Assembly: GCF_028583425.1 (NCBI RefSeq)
Contig: NC_072793.1
Span: 66,469,028-66,533,027, forward strand
Source of the DNA: Eublepharis macularius
Lineage: Eukaryota > Chordata > Lepidosauria > Squamata > Eublepharidae
DNA: 64,000 bases
Reading direction: 5' to 3'
Numbering within the stretch: position 1 is the stretch's first letter; the number at the start of each line of letters is the position of its first letter. The notes under the pieces were generated by a model, which was given only the letters and a program-made list of their open reading frames with translations, was not told the DNA's origin and did no database searches. This document shows, piece by piece, positions 43,808-56,103 of this stretch. Made by a program: the position numbers and the translations under genes.

Positions 43808-46532
43808 AGTGCACGCACCTAATCCTCAATTTATTGTTTTTAGATTTCAGAAATTTTTTTTGCAAACATGGGGGGGGGAGTGTTGCTGCTTTGTACAGAG
43901 CTCTGTCTTCTCTGTTCATGGCTCTGGATTTAAGTGTGCACAAATGAAGCCATGTTGAGAATTAGATATATTGATAGTTCTTAAAAATGCATTTTATAGC
44001 TATTTCAGTGCATAGTTTAGATGACCTATTTTGTTGCATTAAAACATCATGATGCGATGTCCCCCATGGGTCAGCGCTTGCAGTGCTTGCACAGGGGACT
44101 ACCTTTACCTTTTTACCTACCTCCATATGCTATGTGCAGAGTAATTAGGAATGAAAAGTCTGTACCTGTTAACTGCTTTCTGCTTCCTTATTCCTATTTC
44201 ATATTTCATTCCTTATTCCTATTTCATAAACTCTGTATCTGACAACTTCAAATTTATTCAGAGTTAGAACACAATCCTCATAACTTTTGGATTATTCCCT
44301 GGAACCTGATTTCAGGTCTTGAAGTCTTGACACACGTGAAGTAATATTGAAGTAAAGAACTTCTGATAACATGCAGAGTGCTTTCTCTTCCAAAGTGAAT
44401 AACCAGAGCCCACTCCTGAACATCTGAGATTACATTCAAGGACTCCTAGTCCTAGGTCAGACAGTATACCTTGTATTTTGAGAAATTTTATACTGCAGTA
44501 CTACCCCGATGAGTTAACAGGTTTTTCGGTAGAGGAGAAAGGATAGGCTCACTTGGCTCAGCAAAAGCTGTTTCAGATTCACCTTGGCTAAAGACCTGGT
44601 CCAATCTGAGAAGGCTTGTTCCTGTCTCTTCTAGCTTATCAGTAAATCAGCCGAAAAGGAGGGGGGAGTGCATTCTTATACCATTAATTTTCAAAGTCAT
44701 CTCTGCAAGGCTGGGATAAGGGAGGAGCTCTATTTGATATCTGAACAATCTGTTCAAGTAACTTGATGAATAAGGAACTCAGAATGCAGCCCCAGCCCCC
44801 TGCCGGGCTTTTACCAGTATAAGCGCTCCTCAAAATTCACACACATTTTGAATGAATGTTTCTATACTTTAGGGGTTGTAGGTAACCTTTGAATATTTGC
44901 CCAGCCTTAATTAAAGCTTAATTTCCCCATCCATCAGGAGATCTGCCAAGCAGACAGGTGTTTTAGGCAGCTGGATTTGCAACGTTTCCCCATATGTAAA
45001 ACGTAGCTAGCCTTTGAGAAGTTCAATGTGCAGGTGAAGAGAAAAGAAAGGGGGAGGAAAGCTTTTGTTGATTTTACTTGCATAAGAAATATGAGTGATA
45101 GGATATTTATGTCACTTGCATTTTATTAAAATGCCTGGAATTATATTTTTAGGGCTTCAGTACATACCCTTGACAACCTGTGTGGAATTAGTTCTGCTGC
45201 ATTTGACAAGTTCTGAGCAAACAAAGGCTAATAACTTAGTGGGATTATACATGGCTAGCTATGTATAAATAAGCACACTTCCTTTTACCCTCTCCCCCGC
45301 TGCATCAAGAAATGCTGGGTTCTCACCAGCCACCATGAGAACAATAACATTTTTGTTTTCATTTACTAAGATCCATTAAATAGATGAAGTACCAGGCAAA
45401 GATGACAAGACAGCAGCCACAGTGTCAAACATCTGCCTGTTTCTTCAGTGATTTCAAAATCCACCATCATTAAACATACCAAGCAACTCACAGGGGTGAT
45501 TATGCAAGCTCTTGGTGGGGACATTTTGTGTGGGCTGATCCATGGCTTGTCATTCTCATTAATCCTATGTCCTAGCCACCTTGGTGTGCAGACAAGAACA
45601 TACAAGGTCAGCTATTTGCAAGAAGATGATGCAGTGCAAAAGTTTTTAAAAGAAAGAAACCAGTGGAAGATAGACTGGACTAAAAATAATAATATCTGAT
45701 GATAATCTCCATTTGTTGTTCAATCATATCTCACAAATCTAAGGACACAAACAGGCACAAAGGCAAAGGAGTGTATAATAATGGCTTAAAATATCGTTGG
45801 TTTATAATATTGCTATTAGATGTGATTACATAGTATAAGAAAGCAAGAGATATTTGAAATATATATATATATATATATAGAAATTGATGCCCTTTCCTCT
45901 ATTTTCCATATTAAAATGTTGATGGTAGAGAAAGATCTGAAAGCTCACAGGATTAGAAAGATGGGGGTAGAAAGGCTAGAAGTGTGATTGATTTTAACTC
46001 TCTCTCCTAGCATTCTAGGACAGCCCATCTGCCCAAACCTGACCACAGTTTGTATGGAAATTTGCATTCCCACTCTGCATGTATATACCTGATATCCTCC
46101 TCTCCTCCCTCTATAGCTAAAACTGTGTACATGGCAAACAAGTCATCTAAATTGTTCTTTAGGAAAAGCACAAACAATGAGGAGATACACTACAGCACAT
46201 TTTCCTAATGTGTGTTGAGTAGCAGTTTGCCAAATTGCCATCTGTGTTCTTCGTGATGAATGATCCAGATAACCAATCTGAGTCAGATAACTATCAATTA
46301 ATGTCATTTTGGGTTGAGAAAAACAGTCGCCAGCCACACACAATGTGCTGATTTAAGTGGGCTGTTGGATTGAGAACCTCCATTGATTACTTTTATTCAT
46401 ATTGCTTATGCCAAAAGTATTTCTAAAAGTAGAGGGGATAGATGTCATGGCCAGCACAGTCACCCTGTGTGTGGAAACAGAAGGAGACCATCCACTACAG
46501 ATTTTTCCTGCTGTTAAACATCATACAGTTAT
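43808..46532. other. No gene seen; minor repeats (2.7 kb)
   Basis: The 19-mer GAGAATTAGATATATTGAT lies at 43957-43975. A short tandem CCTTATTCCTATTTCAT occurs at 44190-44228 and (TA)n at 45859-45879. The rest is unassigned. Confidence 0.35.
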
Positions 46533-46690
46533 CTGAAGCTGCCTTTTAGCTATTGTTACACCTTTGTTCAGAGCAGTCACTCTTGCTGACTGTTGCTCTC
46601 TGGGGTTTCAGGCAGTGAATGGTTCTTCCCAGCACCTGCTGCCTAAGAATCTTTCAAGTGGAGATGTCTAGGATGGAAACTCGAAGGGAT
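46533..46690 (-). mobile_element. Second-family tRNA-derived SINE, minus strand
   Basis: On the plus strand it reads ATCTGAAGCTGCCTTTTAGC, TGTTGCTCTCTGGGGTTTCA, CCCAGCACCTGCTGCCTAAG and GGAGATGTCTAGGATGGAAA, the inverse of the 13005 family. The tRNA-like head is decayed. A second tail-only fragment lies at 46769-46840 (GAAGCTACCTTATACAGAAT). Confidence 0.65.
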
Positions 46691-46840
46691 ATGGCCCCTT
46701 ACCTCATGCAAAATCAACCTACTCATATTCTAGAATTTATGTATGATAGAGAGGGACAAGAAGCTACCTTATACAGAATCAGATAAATCTCTAGCTTTCA
46801 CAGTGCTGTTTACTCTTGCTGAAGGCAGCTCTTTACATTC

Positions 46841-47148
46841 TCATTCAATTGCCCTTCCTATTCCTTCTATTATACATGCAAATTATGAGGAAGGCTTCCC
46901 AGATCTAAGGGAAGTAAAGAGGATGGGGAGATGTTTAGAGCATTGTTGAAGGACCTCTCAGACCAAATCTGACAGAAAACATTACAGAGCTCATTTGAAG
47001 GATTTTGAGGTAGCTGTGGTTTCGGAGAAAAAGCATTCTTCTCTGCTATCATCACATCAGCCAAATCACATCCAGCTTAACTGTTTTGGGTAATTAACAG
47101 TGCTGCAAATTACTGACAGCTCCTAAAAGGGAAACACAAAAATATAGT
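46841..47148. other. No recognised feature
   Basis: Short unassigned stretch. Confidence 0.25.
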
Positions 47149-48080
47149 TTCAGGTGGGCAACCATGTTGGGAAGCAGTAGAACAGCCAGTTTCAAGGCAC
47201 CTTAAAGATCTGCAAGATTTTCAGGGTATTAACTTGCAAGAATCAAAGCTCCCTTTATCTGATACAAATAGAAATGGATATCCCTGAGCCTTTATATCCC
47301 AGCCAGAAGGTGGGAGGGGCGTTGCAAGGAATGTGTCAACAAGCAAAGGTACAATACTACTACACAGCTTGATTAGAGCAGAAATTAGCATCTGTAGTGA
47401 GATAAGAATCCTATAGGGAGTTCGAGGGGGGCGGGGTCTATTGTTCTGAATTTGTGAATGAACTCAATTTCAGCAAACTCACTTTATCTCCCTTCAAAAC
47501 AACTGTGTTTGAGCACTGCCACTTTTAGGTTAGCAAAGGAATGTCCTGGAAGATTAAAATATTCTCCCACTGATTTTTTAGTGTTGTGATTTTTAATATC
47601 AGATTTGTGTCATTTATTCTTCTGTGAATAGACTGACATGTTTGTTCAATGTAGACAGTGGAAGAGCATTGCTGACACTTGATGGCATATATAACATTGA
47701 AAGATGAACAAGTGAATGAACCTGAGATGGTATAGCTGGTATTGTTAGGTCCAGTAATTGTGCTGTAGGAATATGACAAAATTAATATCTTTATTGCAGG
47801 CCCATGTAGGTGTTAGGAACTACATTATTGTGAGTGAGAAGTTGTTTAAGGTTAAAGGGCTGGATGTAGGCAAGAAAAGGTTTTCCTCTCAATGCTTGTG
47901 TCAGAAGAGTATCATTGTCCAGCCTAGGTAGTTCATTAATGATACATTGAATTGGTCTGAGCTGAATGTCAGCTTGATCTCCCTGAACAATGTTGGCAGG
48001 TTTCAGAAAGAACTGAAAGTCGCTACCTGTGGTCTAGATTCTTGCCTTTCATTGCTATTGAAATTTTGTAGGGAGTCATT
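47149..48080 (-). pseudogene. Penelope-like element fragment with GIY-YIG region
   Basis: Minus-strand frames give, in order, KPANIVQGDQADIQLRPIQ, INELPRLDNDTLLTQALRGK, PFLAYIQPFNLKQLLTHNN, a frameshift, then SYTISGSFTCSSFNVIYAIK, CQQCSSTVYIEQTCQSIHRR and IND. The linker LAYxxPxNLKQLL and the CSSxNVIYxIxCxxC...YIxQTxxSxxxRIN pattern match the region joining RT to the GIY-YIG nuclease in Penelope-like elements. The glycine usual after YI is glutamate here. Downstream on that strand, 47149-47310 is the 3' end (CTTTAAGGTGCCTTGAAACTG) shared with 33891-34280. The RT catalytic core is absent; the copy is 5'-truncated and broken. Confidence 0.75.
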
Positions 48081-48169
48081 GCAAATTCCATTTTAGCAGA
48101 TTGAGAACACCTGATTAATTTACAGAATCTTCCATAAAGTGCTGAAGGAGTCAGTGACTGAACTATTAT

Positions 48170-48400
48170 TTAAAAAGTCTTCAGTGCATGCGCAACTACA
48201 GGACAATTAGAGACTGGTTTCCAATAAAGCAATCATGGATTAGATCATAAAACAGATTGTAGTTAAGTGGCTATAGAAATATTCAGATGAAATATCTGCC
48301 TTGGAATCATTCCAGTCTGGTTTGAGGCATGGCTTTGGGATGGAAACTGGTGTGGTAACTCTGATGATCAATGTTTATAGCTGGATAACAGAAATTCCTT
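48170..48400 (+). pseudogene. L2-type LINE RT fragment
   Basis: The plus-strand translation includes MRNYRTIRDW (cf. NYRPxS), then DEISALESFQSGLRHGFGMETGVV. This matches the LDPFQSGFRPGxGTETAL motif of L2/CR1-like reverse transcriptases. Stops occur between blocks. Confidence 0.72.
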
Positions 48401-48404
48401 TTTT

Positions 48405-48560
48405 TAAAAAAAGATTTATTTACTTCAATTAATACCTTGTCTTTCTTGCTGAATTCAAAGTGGATTACAAAAGACTATTAAAAATTAAGTCAGATAGTAT
48501 AAGACATCCCACAAGCAATGCAATAGGACTAGGATTACAGAGTGCCTAGAAACTAGGACC
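48405..48560 (-). repeat. LINE/SINE 3' tail, minus strand
   Basis: TTTATTTACTTCAATTAATA and CTGAATTCAAAGTGGATTAC read, inverted, as the usual GTAATCCACTTTGAATTC then TATT-rich tail of L2-like elements. It directly follows the plus-strand L2 fragment but in opposite orientation. Confidence 0.5.
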
Positions 48561-50699
48561 ACCATCCCCTACTACTTTCAGCCCTGGTCTCTTGGTGACT
48601 GCAAAAACTTATCCTACAGAAGGTGTGCCCCTACTGGCACGTCACTGAGGGGTGCCTCTGAGGTGTCAGCCGACTGACCATCCTGTGCCCACACTGATGC
48701 CACCCTTGGAGAAGCCAAGGTGAAGGCCAGAGCCAATGTGACTGGCTGTACCAAATAGCTTGCTGGTGAAGCCACACCCTACAAGTCAGAAGGGAGTGCT
48801 GGACAGCCCCAGACCTGATCCAAAGGGCGGAGACAGACTTGCGAGGTATGGAGACCTTAGGAGAACAGAATGACGGGGTATCTGATCAAAGGACACTGAC
48901 CCCAGAAACTCCTGGCTGAGGAAGAGTTGTTTGGGACTGCTCCTCTCATTGTCAGACTGCCTCAGAGAGAACAAAGAAGGCAGGGAGCATCCCAACAGCC
49001 CTCCCCTCTATGCCTAGGCTTGCCAGGCCTTCTGTTACTTCAGGAGGCAGCCTTCCAGCAAGCCCTGTTGTCCACTGCCACTCTAAGCAATGGCAGGGAA
49101 AAAATAAAATAAAAAACGGTCATGTCTCTGACGTCATTACATCAGTTCTAGGTACAAACAGGAAATGGAAATGGGACTACCAGATATTCTACAATCAACT
49201 TAGAGTTACTTAGAGACGTAGGTGATGTCACTGACATCATAGGCATGTGTCATTGCCCCAGCCCTGGACTTCCTATCTGTACCTGAGGTCTGAAAAGGGG
49301 TGAAATGGCCAGCCTTCATTCATTTCCAGTATGGGAAACATTTTGGTTGACAACATGGCAACTGCAGGGTTGTCTTCAGTGATGTGTTGCCTTTAGTCAG
49401 ACCCCTTGCCCCAAGTTAGAAAACAAAACCTATCTAAGGAATGTCATACCATAAAGCAAAAAGTGGATTGCAAAGGTAGCTGACAGTTCAGTATCAGCAA
49501 GATGATACATACAATAAACATTGTTATATGCTACAATCCTATCAATGTATTTAATTCTCAATGTGGCCAATTCTATGGATACTTAAATTCATGTATCAGG
49601 GCCACATTGACAGAAGGCACATTTTTCTCCAAACTTGGGGGAATCTTTGGGTTTGCAGAAAAATCTGACACCTTAAAAAGGGAGGACTAAAAAAAAACTA
49701 AAACAGAGAGCAGTTGCTTGCACTTGCACAGAAAACTGTCTCCTGTGAGGCGCCTTTTTCCTGCTCATCACTGAGGTGGCCTCACTGGAAGCATGCAGCC
49801 AACTTGTTGAAGCTCTAATGCCTCCAGCACTGAGGGGGAGATGGCTGGAGATGAGGATGGCTGGGCAGGCATAAAGCTGCTTCAGAGGGTGGCTGAGGAG
49901 AAGTGAGGACTTTCACCCACACCATGTCCCCCTTTTGCTGCCACTGTGATGTGAGGCAGACAACTGGGTTTGTCAGTGTTTGAGTAGAGCAGGGGGGGGG
50001 ATGTGGCTGGGTCCAGCAGACAGGCACAGAGGTGGGGAGGGGGGCAGGCCAGCCAGCCAACCCCCCACAAGTCTCACAGGGGGGAGGGGGGAGAGGAAAG
50101 GTTACAGAGAAGAGCTGGGGAAGAAAAAGAGGTAGGCATGATTGTCAAACACAGGGTGGAGGAGATAAGAGAAAGGAAACGCAGGGGGAATGGGATCCCC
50201 CCTCCTTGCAAGTTCCTTGCAGATCCCTTATTGTACCCTTATAAAAGCAACCGCCTGAGCTTTTCCATATTCCAAAGTTCTAATCCTTTATAGAAAGGAA
50301 TTCATGAACATTTCTGCTTTGCACCTTCTTTGAAATGATCGAAGTATAAGAGCCTTCTTTTGTTGAAATAAATTTTAAAAAAATAAGCTCATACATACTA
50401 GAAATAAACATATGACAACAATAGTGAGAAATTTTCACATAAGCATCCATAAAAGGTTTCCAAATATCTAAAAATAATTCCATCTGCAGTTATCATCTCT
50501 ATGCCATATGTTCATACATAGATAAAGTTGTAAGGTCTGCCATCCACTGAATTATGGGAGGTGGGCATTTGTCTCTCTCCAGTGTTGTAAGATAAGTATT
50601 TTAGCTACAGTAAGGACATGGAGGGTCCATTTCTGTTGACCATCAGCTAGATTCCAGGATACCAGCAGGTAATTTAAAAGAATGCAAACATCCTTAAAC
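48561..50699. other. No recognised feature (2.1 kb)
   Basis: Unassigned. A GC-richer stretch at 48600-49080 and a purine-rich stretch at 49990-50190 give overlapping chance frames. TGACGTCATTACATCA occurs near 49128, similar to words in the hAT families. Confidence 0.3.
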
Positions 50700-51430
50700 A
50701 TCAATGGGTATTCCAATACAAAATTAATAAAAGTGCCAACTTCTTCCTAGAAAGGAACTCTGGACATAGCCAGAGTATAAGAGCCTTCCTGGCCTCTACA
50801 GGCAAGCCATTCCACAAGGTGGGAACCACAACAGAAGTTAAATGTGTACACACACACATTTGTACACATTTGCAGGATGGCACCCTCAGAAGATTTTGTT
50901 CAGATGAGCAAAGCTCACGCAGCCTAGTATAGCAGGAGAGGCAATTTGGGTATAAGACTATGAAGGGTGATTTCCAGAATCTTGGATTGAATTTGATAAC
51001 TGATCAGTAACCAGTGGAGTGACAGCAGAATAGGTGTGATATGTATGCTTCACCTAGCTCCAGGTGTGCTGTCTCAATTGTAGTTTCTGAGTTGACTGTA
51101 AGAGTGCAATACTACATGCCCATGTAAAGTGCATTATAATAGTCTAGCCTTGAAGTTACCACATGGCTAGATGGGCAGAGTCAAAGTAGGAAGCCATCCT
51201 CTAGGCTAAATGAAGATGGAAGAAATATTTTTTTTCAGCTTTATTAACTTTATTCTTCGATAATAATACTGGATCCAGTATAACCATGAAGTCTTAAATG
51301 AGTCTGTGCGTGTCAGCTGAACCCCATCAAATGCGCAAAGTACAGTATGCTGCAAGATTTCAGTTTTCTCAACCAGTATCACCTCTGTTTTGTCAAGATT
51401 CTGTTTCAATTTCTGACCCATTTAACTTCA
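50700..51430 (-). pseudogene. L2-type LINE ORF2 C-terminal fragment
   Basis: The minus-strand blocks appear in L2 order: LKQNLDKTEVILVEKTE, FDGVQLT, then TSRLDYYNALYMG, and finally VVVPTLWNGLPVEARKAL. The matching family motifs are LNxDKTEVLLxG, TSRLDYCNALYxGLP and PALWNSLPxEIR. The middle is frameshifted. This is the longest L2 remnant in the window and covers the RT thumb and C-terminal regions. Confidence 0.78.
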
Positions 51431-52194
51431 GGTAGTGCCTCAGGACATGGCAATTTGGGCAAAGAAACATAGTGCACCAAGAAAGTTTCCATTTTAGTTT
51501 CAGTTCCAGAATAATTCTGTTCCATTACTAGTTTGTTCCAGGTTGGCCAGAGCCAGCTCGGAACTAATCCATTTGGGTTTTTTGTTGGTTTATTTTGGTC
51601 TGTTGCACATACATTGGCTGCACATGCACATGCACAAGCACACATTGTTCTTTTCCAGGGGGCGGGGAAATGAGGTTCTGGGATAGCTGTTTTCACATTT
51701 AATCAAAAACAGCATCAACCATTAGTCCTTCTTCTAAACCATTGATCCGCTGAGTTTTTCCTCAAGCACAATAACACAAGAACAGGTGGATGGAGCAGTG
51801 GGACATTCCCAAGTAGGACAGCACACCAACCAGTGCAGTGCAGCAACATCAAAAACAAGCCTGCTCCATGTTAACTTTTTTCCTTTTCTGTAGTGCCAAT
51901 AACTTTCTGCCTTTGCATTCTGCTATTGCCTGTTGGTTTCATGTTTCCTTGTGCTTTGTTCCCACACTGAGGGGTAAATTCAAATTCTTCCTTTTGATGC
52001 TCAGCATTCCACTGCAAAACAGGGTGTTCTCATTGCCAATCATCTCCATCACCCAAGTGCAGGCAGGCAGAATGATTGGATGACCCCCCCCCCCCAGACC
52101 TATTTTGCCCATAAGTTTTCCCTTTGCTGTGGAGGCAGGTGGAATTGTTTTTGAAAGGGGTTTGGCATCTGACTCAGAAAAAGAGAGCCCTAAA
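51431..52194. other. No recognised feature
   Basis: Unassigned; a C-run lies at 52085-52096. Confidence 0.3.
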
Positions 52195-52275
52195 AGACTG
52201 GAAGCAATCCTAAACAGTTCTACTCAGATGTAAATCCCACATTATTCAAGAGTACTTACTCCCAGGGAATTGTCT
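52195..52275. repeat. Short dispersed repeat (GCAATCCTAAACA family)
   Basis: GGAAGCAATCCTAAACAGTT, TACTCAGATGTAAATCCCA and CTTACTCCCAGGGAATTG form a partly self-complementary 80-bp repeat common in reptile DNA. A trace of it is near 10695. Confidence 0.5.
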
Positions 52276-52744
52276 TACAGATTGCAGCCCACAATTAAAG
52301 TCTCCCTTTCAAATGTTTCCAAAGCTGATAGGAGGGAAGGGTAGGGGTCTTCTCTTCTGAGGACCTGATTGCAAAGGAGGGAGAGAATGTCATTTTCCAG
52401 GTTGCTACGGTGCTACGGTGGGAGGGGGGAGATGCTTCACACTCAATGGTCTCATTCCATCTTCCTGCCAACAATATTGTAAGGTATCTCTCCCCTTGGG
52501 ATCTGATTGGTGCTGTTCAAGAAAAGAAGCCCTGCCAAGTGAGCCCAGTGCCTCCCTGCTGCTGGAAGGTATGAACTGAAAAGAAACACACAAATTTGGA
52601 GGTGGGAGGGATTCATTACCATTTAATTTCCTGGATTTGATTCAGCATTCCAGAAGTTGTTTTAACGAGCGAAACAAGTGAGTTCTGTTACTGTATGTAA
52701 TTTCAGTTCATTTTTTCCATTATGCATACCCCTAGTCCTGGGTA

Positions 52745-53010
52745 TTGTTAACATATCAATAACAAAGTACTCCAGAACCACAAATGGTTCTTCTTGACCT
52801 GTCTGCTGCCTTTGAGAACAATAGATCACAAAGTGTATAGAACGTTATGTTGTCACTGGATATGTGCCCCTGAGGTGATTTACTAACCAACTGTATGCAG
52901 AAGATAGCTGTAGGGAATGAAAAAATTGCTTTGCGGGATTTGTTATAGCAAATGCCATAGGAGAGTTTGGTGCTCTCCATCATGCTGCTTAAAATTTATA
53001 TGATGTCCTA
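52745..53010 (+). pseudogene. L2-type LINE RT fragment
   Basis: Translation blocks VLLDLSAAFE and LSIMLLKIYM correspond to LLLDLSAAFDTVDH and LSPLLFNIYM of L2 RT, the region around the first catalytic aspartate. Frames are broken. It is not contiguous with the 48170 fragment. Confidence 0.68.
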
Positions 53011-53048
53011 GTACTCCTAGGTCTTTCACATTTACTTGATGCTTTTTT

Positions 53049-53110
53049 AAGCTGAAATGCTTGTGGTTAAACTTGGGGCCTTCTGCATGTTAAACAGATG
53101 CTCTATCAAT
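53049..53110 (-). mobile_element. SINE head fragment (tRNA-like)
   Basis: GGGGCCTTCTGCATGTTAAA and CAGATGCTCTATCAATGCGCC read inverted as a tRNA-like head with box A and box B positions, matching the 13005 SINE family. It is too short and decayed to be a tRNA gene. Confidence 0.6.
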
Positions 53111-54370
53111 GCGCCAAGGCACCTCCACAATGTAACTAGAGACAAATGCATAGCAATTTGCATCTTTGCATACTGCGCTGTGGGGCGCATGTTTATCTAA
53201 TTTGTCCATCATCTTCAGGCCACTAACAGTGATGAAATAATCGAAGCAATTATTATTATTTTTAAAAATCAAAGTAGATATCCTGAGACAATATTTTAAC
53301 AAGGAAAGTGGCTATTGGGTTGTGTAGTACAATTAAATATCACAAAAATACTAAACAGACTATTCTAAAAAAGCAAGTATTTCCTACAATTTTAATTTTG
53401 TAGGTATTAAATGGAACAGGGATTTCAGTAGAACTATTTATATCAGCTTTAGACATTAACAAAGGAGTACAAAAATTGTAGACTTGGTTCAAGGCATAAA
53501 TTAAAATATCTCAAATCTTGAATACAGTTCTGGCATTTTTGTTACAAATCACACTTTTAAATAAATGTGTAATAAATTAGCCATTCACAACTTGACAAAA
53601 CTCAATAAGCAGTGAAGATTTATCTGCCAAACCAAGAAAAAAATTACTTCCTTGTAATTAAAAATTGAAATTGGTGAATTTGAATGCCAAGCAAAATGGG
53701 GAGTTTAGAATGTATTAAATGGAGAAATAAGTGCTTTTCTATGCCCCTGAAAAGTACATCAGCATGGAAGGTTAGTGGTGGATTGACTACAAAAGCTCAC
53801 ATTGAATTTGAAGTCTGCTTAATATTTGAGTTGAATAGCTGAGGTTTAAAATGCTCTTATAAAGAACACAGGTTATGAGAGCAAGTTATAAATGGGGGGG
53901 GGTGTTAAATAGTTGGTGCCTGATATAAAGATTTTTTTCAGCTTTTCTCTTGGTTTAAAAATAATAAAGAAATCTAGTAATTAGAAAATTAAAGGCATCC
54001 AACTCCCACACATTAATTTGTCAAAATTCTGCTTAACCATAAGAAGTTAAATAGAAAATTATTTCCAGTTGTAGCTGAGATACTAACCACTGTGTAACTA
54101 GAATGGGTGTATTTTCACACGGACAAAGTCGCAAAAAAAGATGATACTTTGTAGGGCAATATGCCTAAAACAAAAATGCTAGACAATGCATTAGATGGAC
54201 TCACTGCTTTTAAAACAAACCTTTAAGAATTTATAATGGGAAATATATCTTTTTGTTGCTATATTATTAATTTTTCTATACTACAATAAGCAGTGTGCAA
54301 CTAGTTAAGATTGTGGACCACTTCAGCTAGTTAAGATCAAGGACCACTTCTGTAGTACAAAATCTGTTTA
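53111..54370. other. No recognised feature
   Basis: Very AT-rich, unassigned. Confidence 0.3.
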
Positions 54371-54462
54371 TTTCCTTCCTTCCTTCCTTCCTTCCTTCCT
54401 TCCTTCCTTCCTTCCTTCCTTCCTTCCTTCCTTCCTTCCTTCCTTCCTTCCTTCCTTCCTTT
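54371..54462 (+). repeat. (TTCC)22 microsatellite
   Basis: A pure tetranucleotide array of about 90 bp. It lies at the left of a minus-strand LINE-like tail (TTAAAGTGGCTTACAACATT at 54500-54520), so it probably grew from that element's 3' end. Confidence 0.95.
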
Positions 54463-55236
54463 ATGTACTTTTAACCCTCTTTTCTCCACTCATGAAGTCT
54501 TAAAGTGGCTTACAACATTAAAAAAAGCAGAAAAACCATCAATTCTACAAAATAATTAAACATAAGTTACCAAACAATGGATCCCCATGATGAAAGCAAA
54601 ACTGGTATGCACTCATAGATATACATACTTTGTATTAAAGTTCCACCCCAATGGGATTCATTGCCAAATACTAAATCAATTTATACTGTTTGGACGCAGG
54701 CACATGTATACAATACTGCTTGGGCCCATGAGTGGGTGGGTAGAGCCAGCAGTGTTTTACCTAAGTCAGTGTTCCACGTTGTCTTTGGGTTGGATCCAAA
54801 AATGCTATTCTGGGGGTCACGGGGGTCTGTGTGGACATAAGTCATGTGGGATGGAGAATGTGGTGAACAGAGGACTTGAGCAGGATTGAGAGAAAAAGCA
54901 GGATGGATTCAATCCATTGTCTTCTATATATGTTTTGTGTCACCATGTTGTATTGCCATAAACTCCATATTTACCAGCATAGATATTTTTGTGGAAAACA
55001 AAGAGAAGGTAGCAGTTCTAGTGACTTTTCCAAAAGCAAAAAGATAATATCCACAGTCAGGACAATTACATCAAGACCAACAATCACATATTCTTTTAGT
55101 GGGAAGTCAGAAACTGGGTGAAGTGGCTTCTGCTCCCACCAATGCACAGATCAAGTCCTCTTCTTCATCCAGCAATATCACAGTTTCTCCCTAAACCTGA
55201 TGTGTGCATTGTTTATAGGTAAAGATAAGTCCTAAA
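54463..55236. other. No gene; LINE tail trace at left
   Basis: 54463-54560 is a minus-strand LINE-like 3' tail. The rest is unassigned. Confidence 0.3.
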
Positions 55237-56103
55237 TAGAGATGGGCACAAAACAGAACATGAACAAAAAAGAATCAAGAACTGGCTCGGTTCATGGTTC
55301 TCAAACCAACGGTTCGCGGAAGCTCCTTTCCATGAACTTCCGAACTGGTATGCTGGTTCATTTCATTCATTTTAAAAAGCAGTGCCCCTTTCCATGTTGC
55401 TCCAAAGTGACAAGGAAAGGGGCATTTAAACCTGCCAATCAGTTGCTTGTCAGTGAGATCCCCAACAAGCAGCTGATCATTTAAACAGCTGGCCTTGGCT
55501 GGCCGGCCAGAAACTTCTGGTTGGCCAGCCAATCCCGACCTGCAGTTTAAATGGCCATTTCTTTTAGTGGGAGGTTTAAATAGCAGTTTAAATGTTTAAA
55601 ATTGCAGTTTAAATGAGTTGGAGCGGCAGGGAAAGGACCATTTAAACAGCTGGGCTTGGGTGGCCAGCTGGAAGTTTCCGGCCGGGCAGCCAAGCCTCAC
55701 CCACAGTTTAAATGACCATTTCCCCACTGCTCCGATCGGCGGGGAAATGGCCATTTAAAGAGCAGCCATTTAGAGAGCGCTCAGAGCAACGGAGAAATGG
55801 CCATTTAAACTGCGGGTGGGGTTTGGCTGGCCAGCCGGGAACTCCTGGCTGGCCAGCCAAGCCCCACTGTAAATGATCAGCTGATTGTCAGGGATCTCCC
55901 CGACAAGCGGCTGATCCGCGGGTTTAAATGCCAGTTTCCATGCTGCTGCTAAGCGGCACACAAAGGGGCATTTAAACCCCTCAAACTACGAACCACGAAA
56001 CGGTTTGCGAACTTGCCCCAGTTCGGGGAAGTTCATGGTTCATGAAAACGCACGAACTATGAACCACACGGTTCATTTTTTTCGCAGTTCATGCCCACCC
56101 CTA
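55237..56103. mobile_element. Non-autonomous hAT-type element, 867 bp, perfect TSD
   Basis: Starts TAGAGATGGGCACAAAACAG and ends GTTCATGCCCACCCCTA. The 8-bp repeat GTCCTAAA flanks it at 55229-55236 and 56104-56111. The interior repeats the words CCATTTAAAC, AGTTTAAATG and GGCTGGCCAGCC in both orientations, so it is rich in nested palindromes. It also has GGTTCG/CGAACC words near each end like its relatives. No coding capacity. Confidence 0.9.

Noticed and set aside
48170..53010. A single L2 element split between 48.2 and 52.7 kb
   Set aside because: The motifs are adjacent in L2, but the intervening 4.4 kb includes a minus-strand L2 piece and no single insertion with a target duplication explains the gap; independent fragments are more likely.
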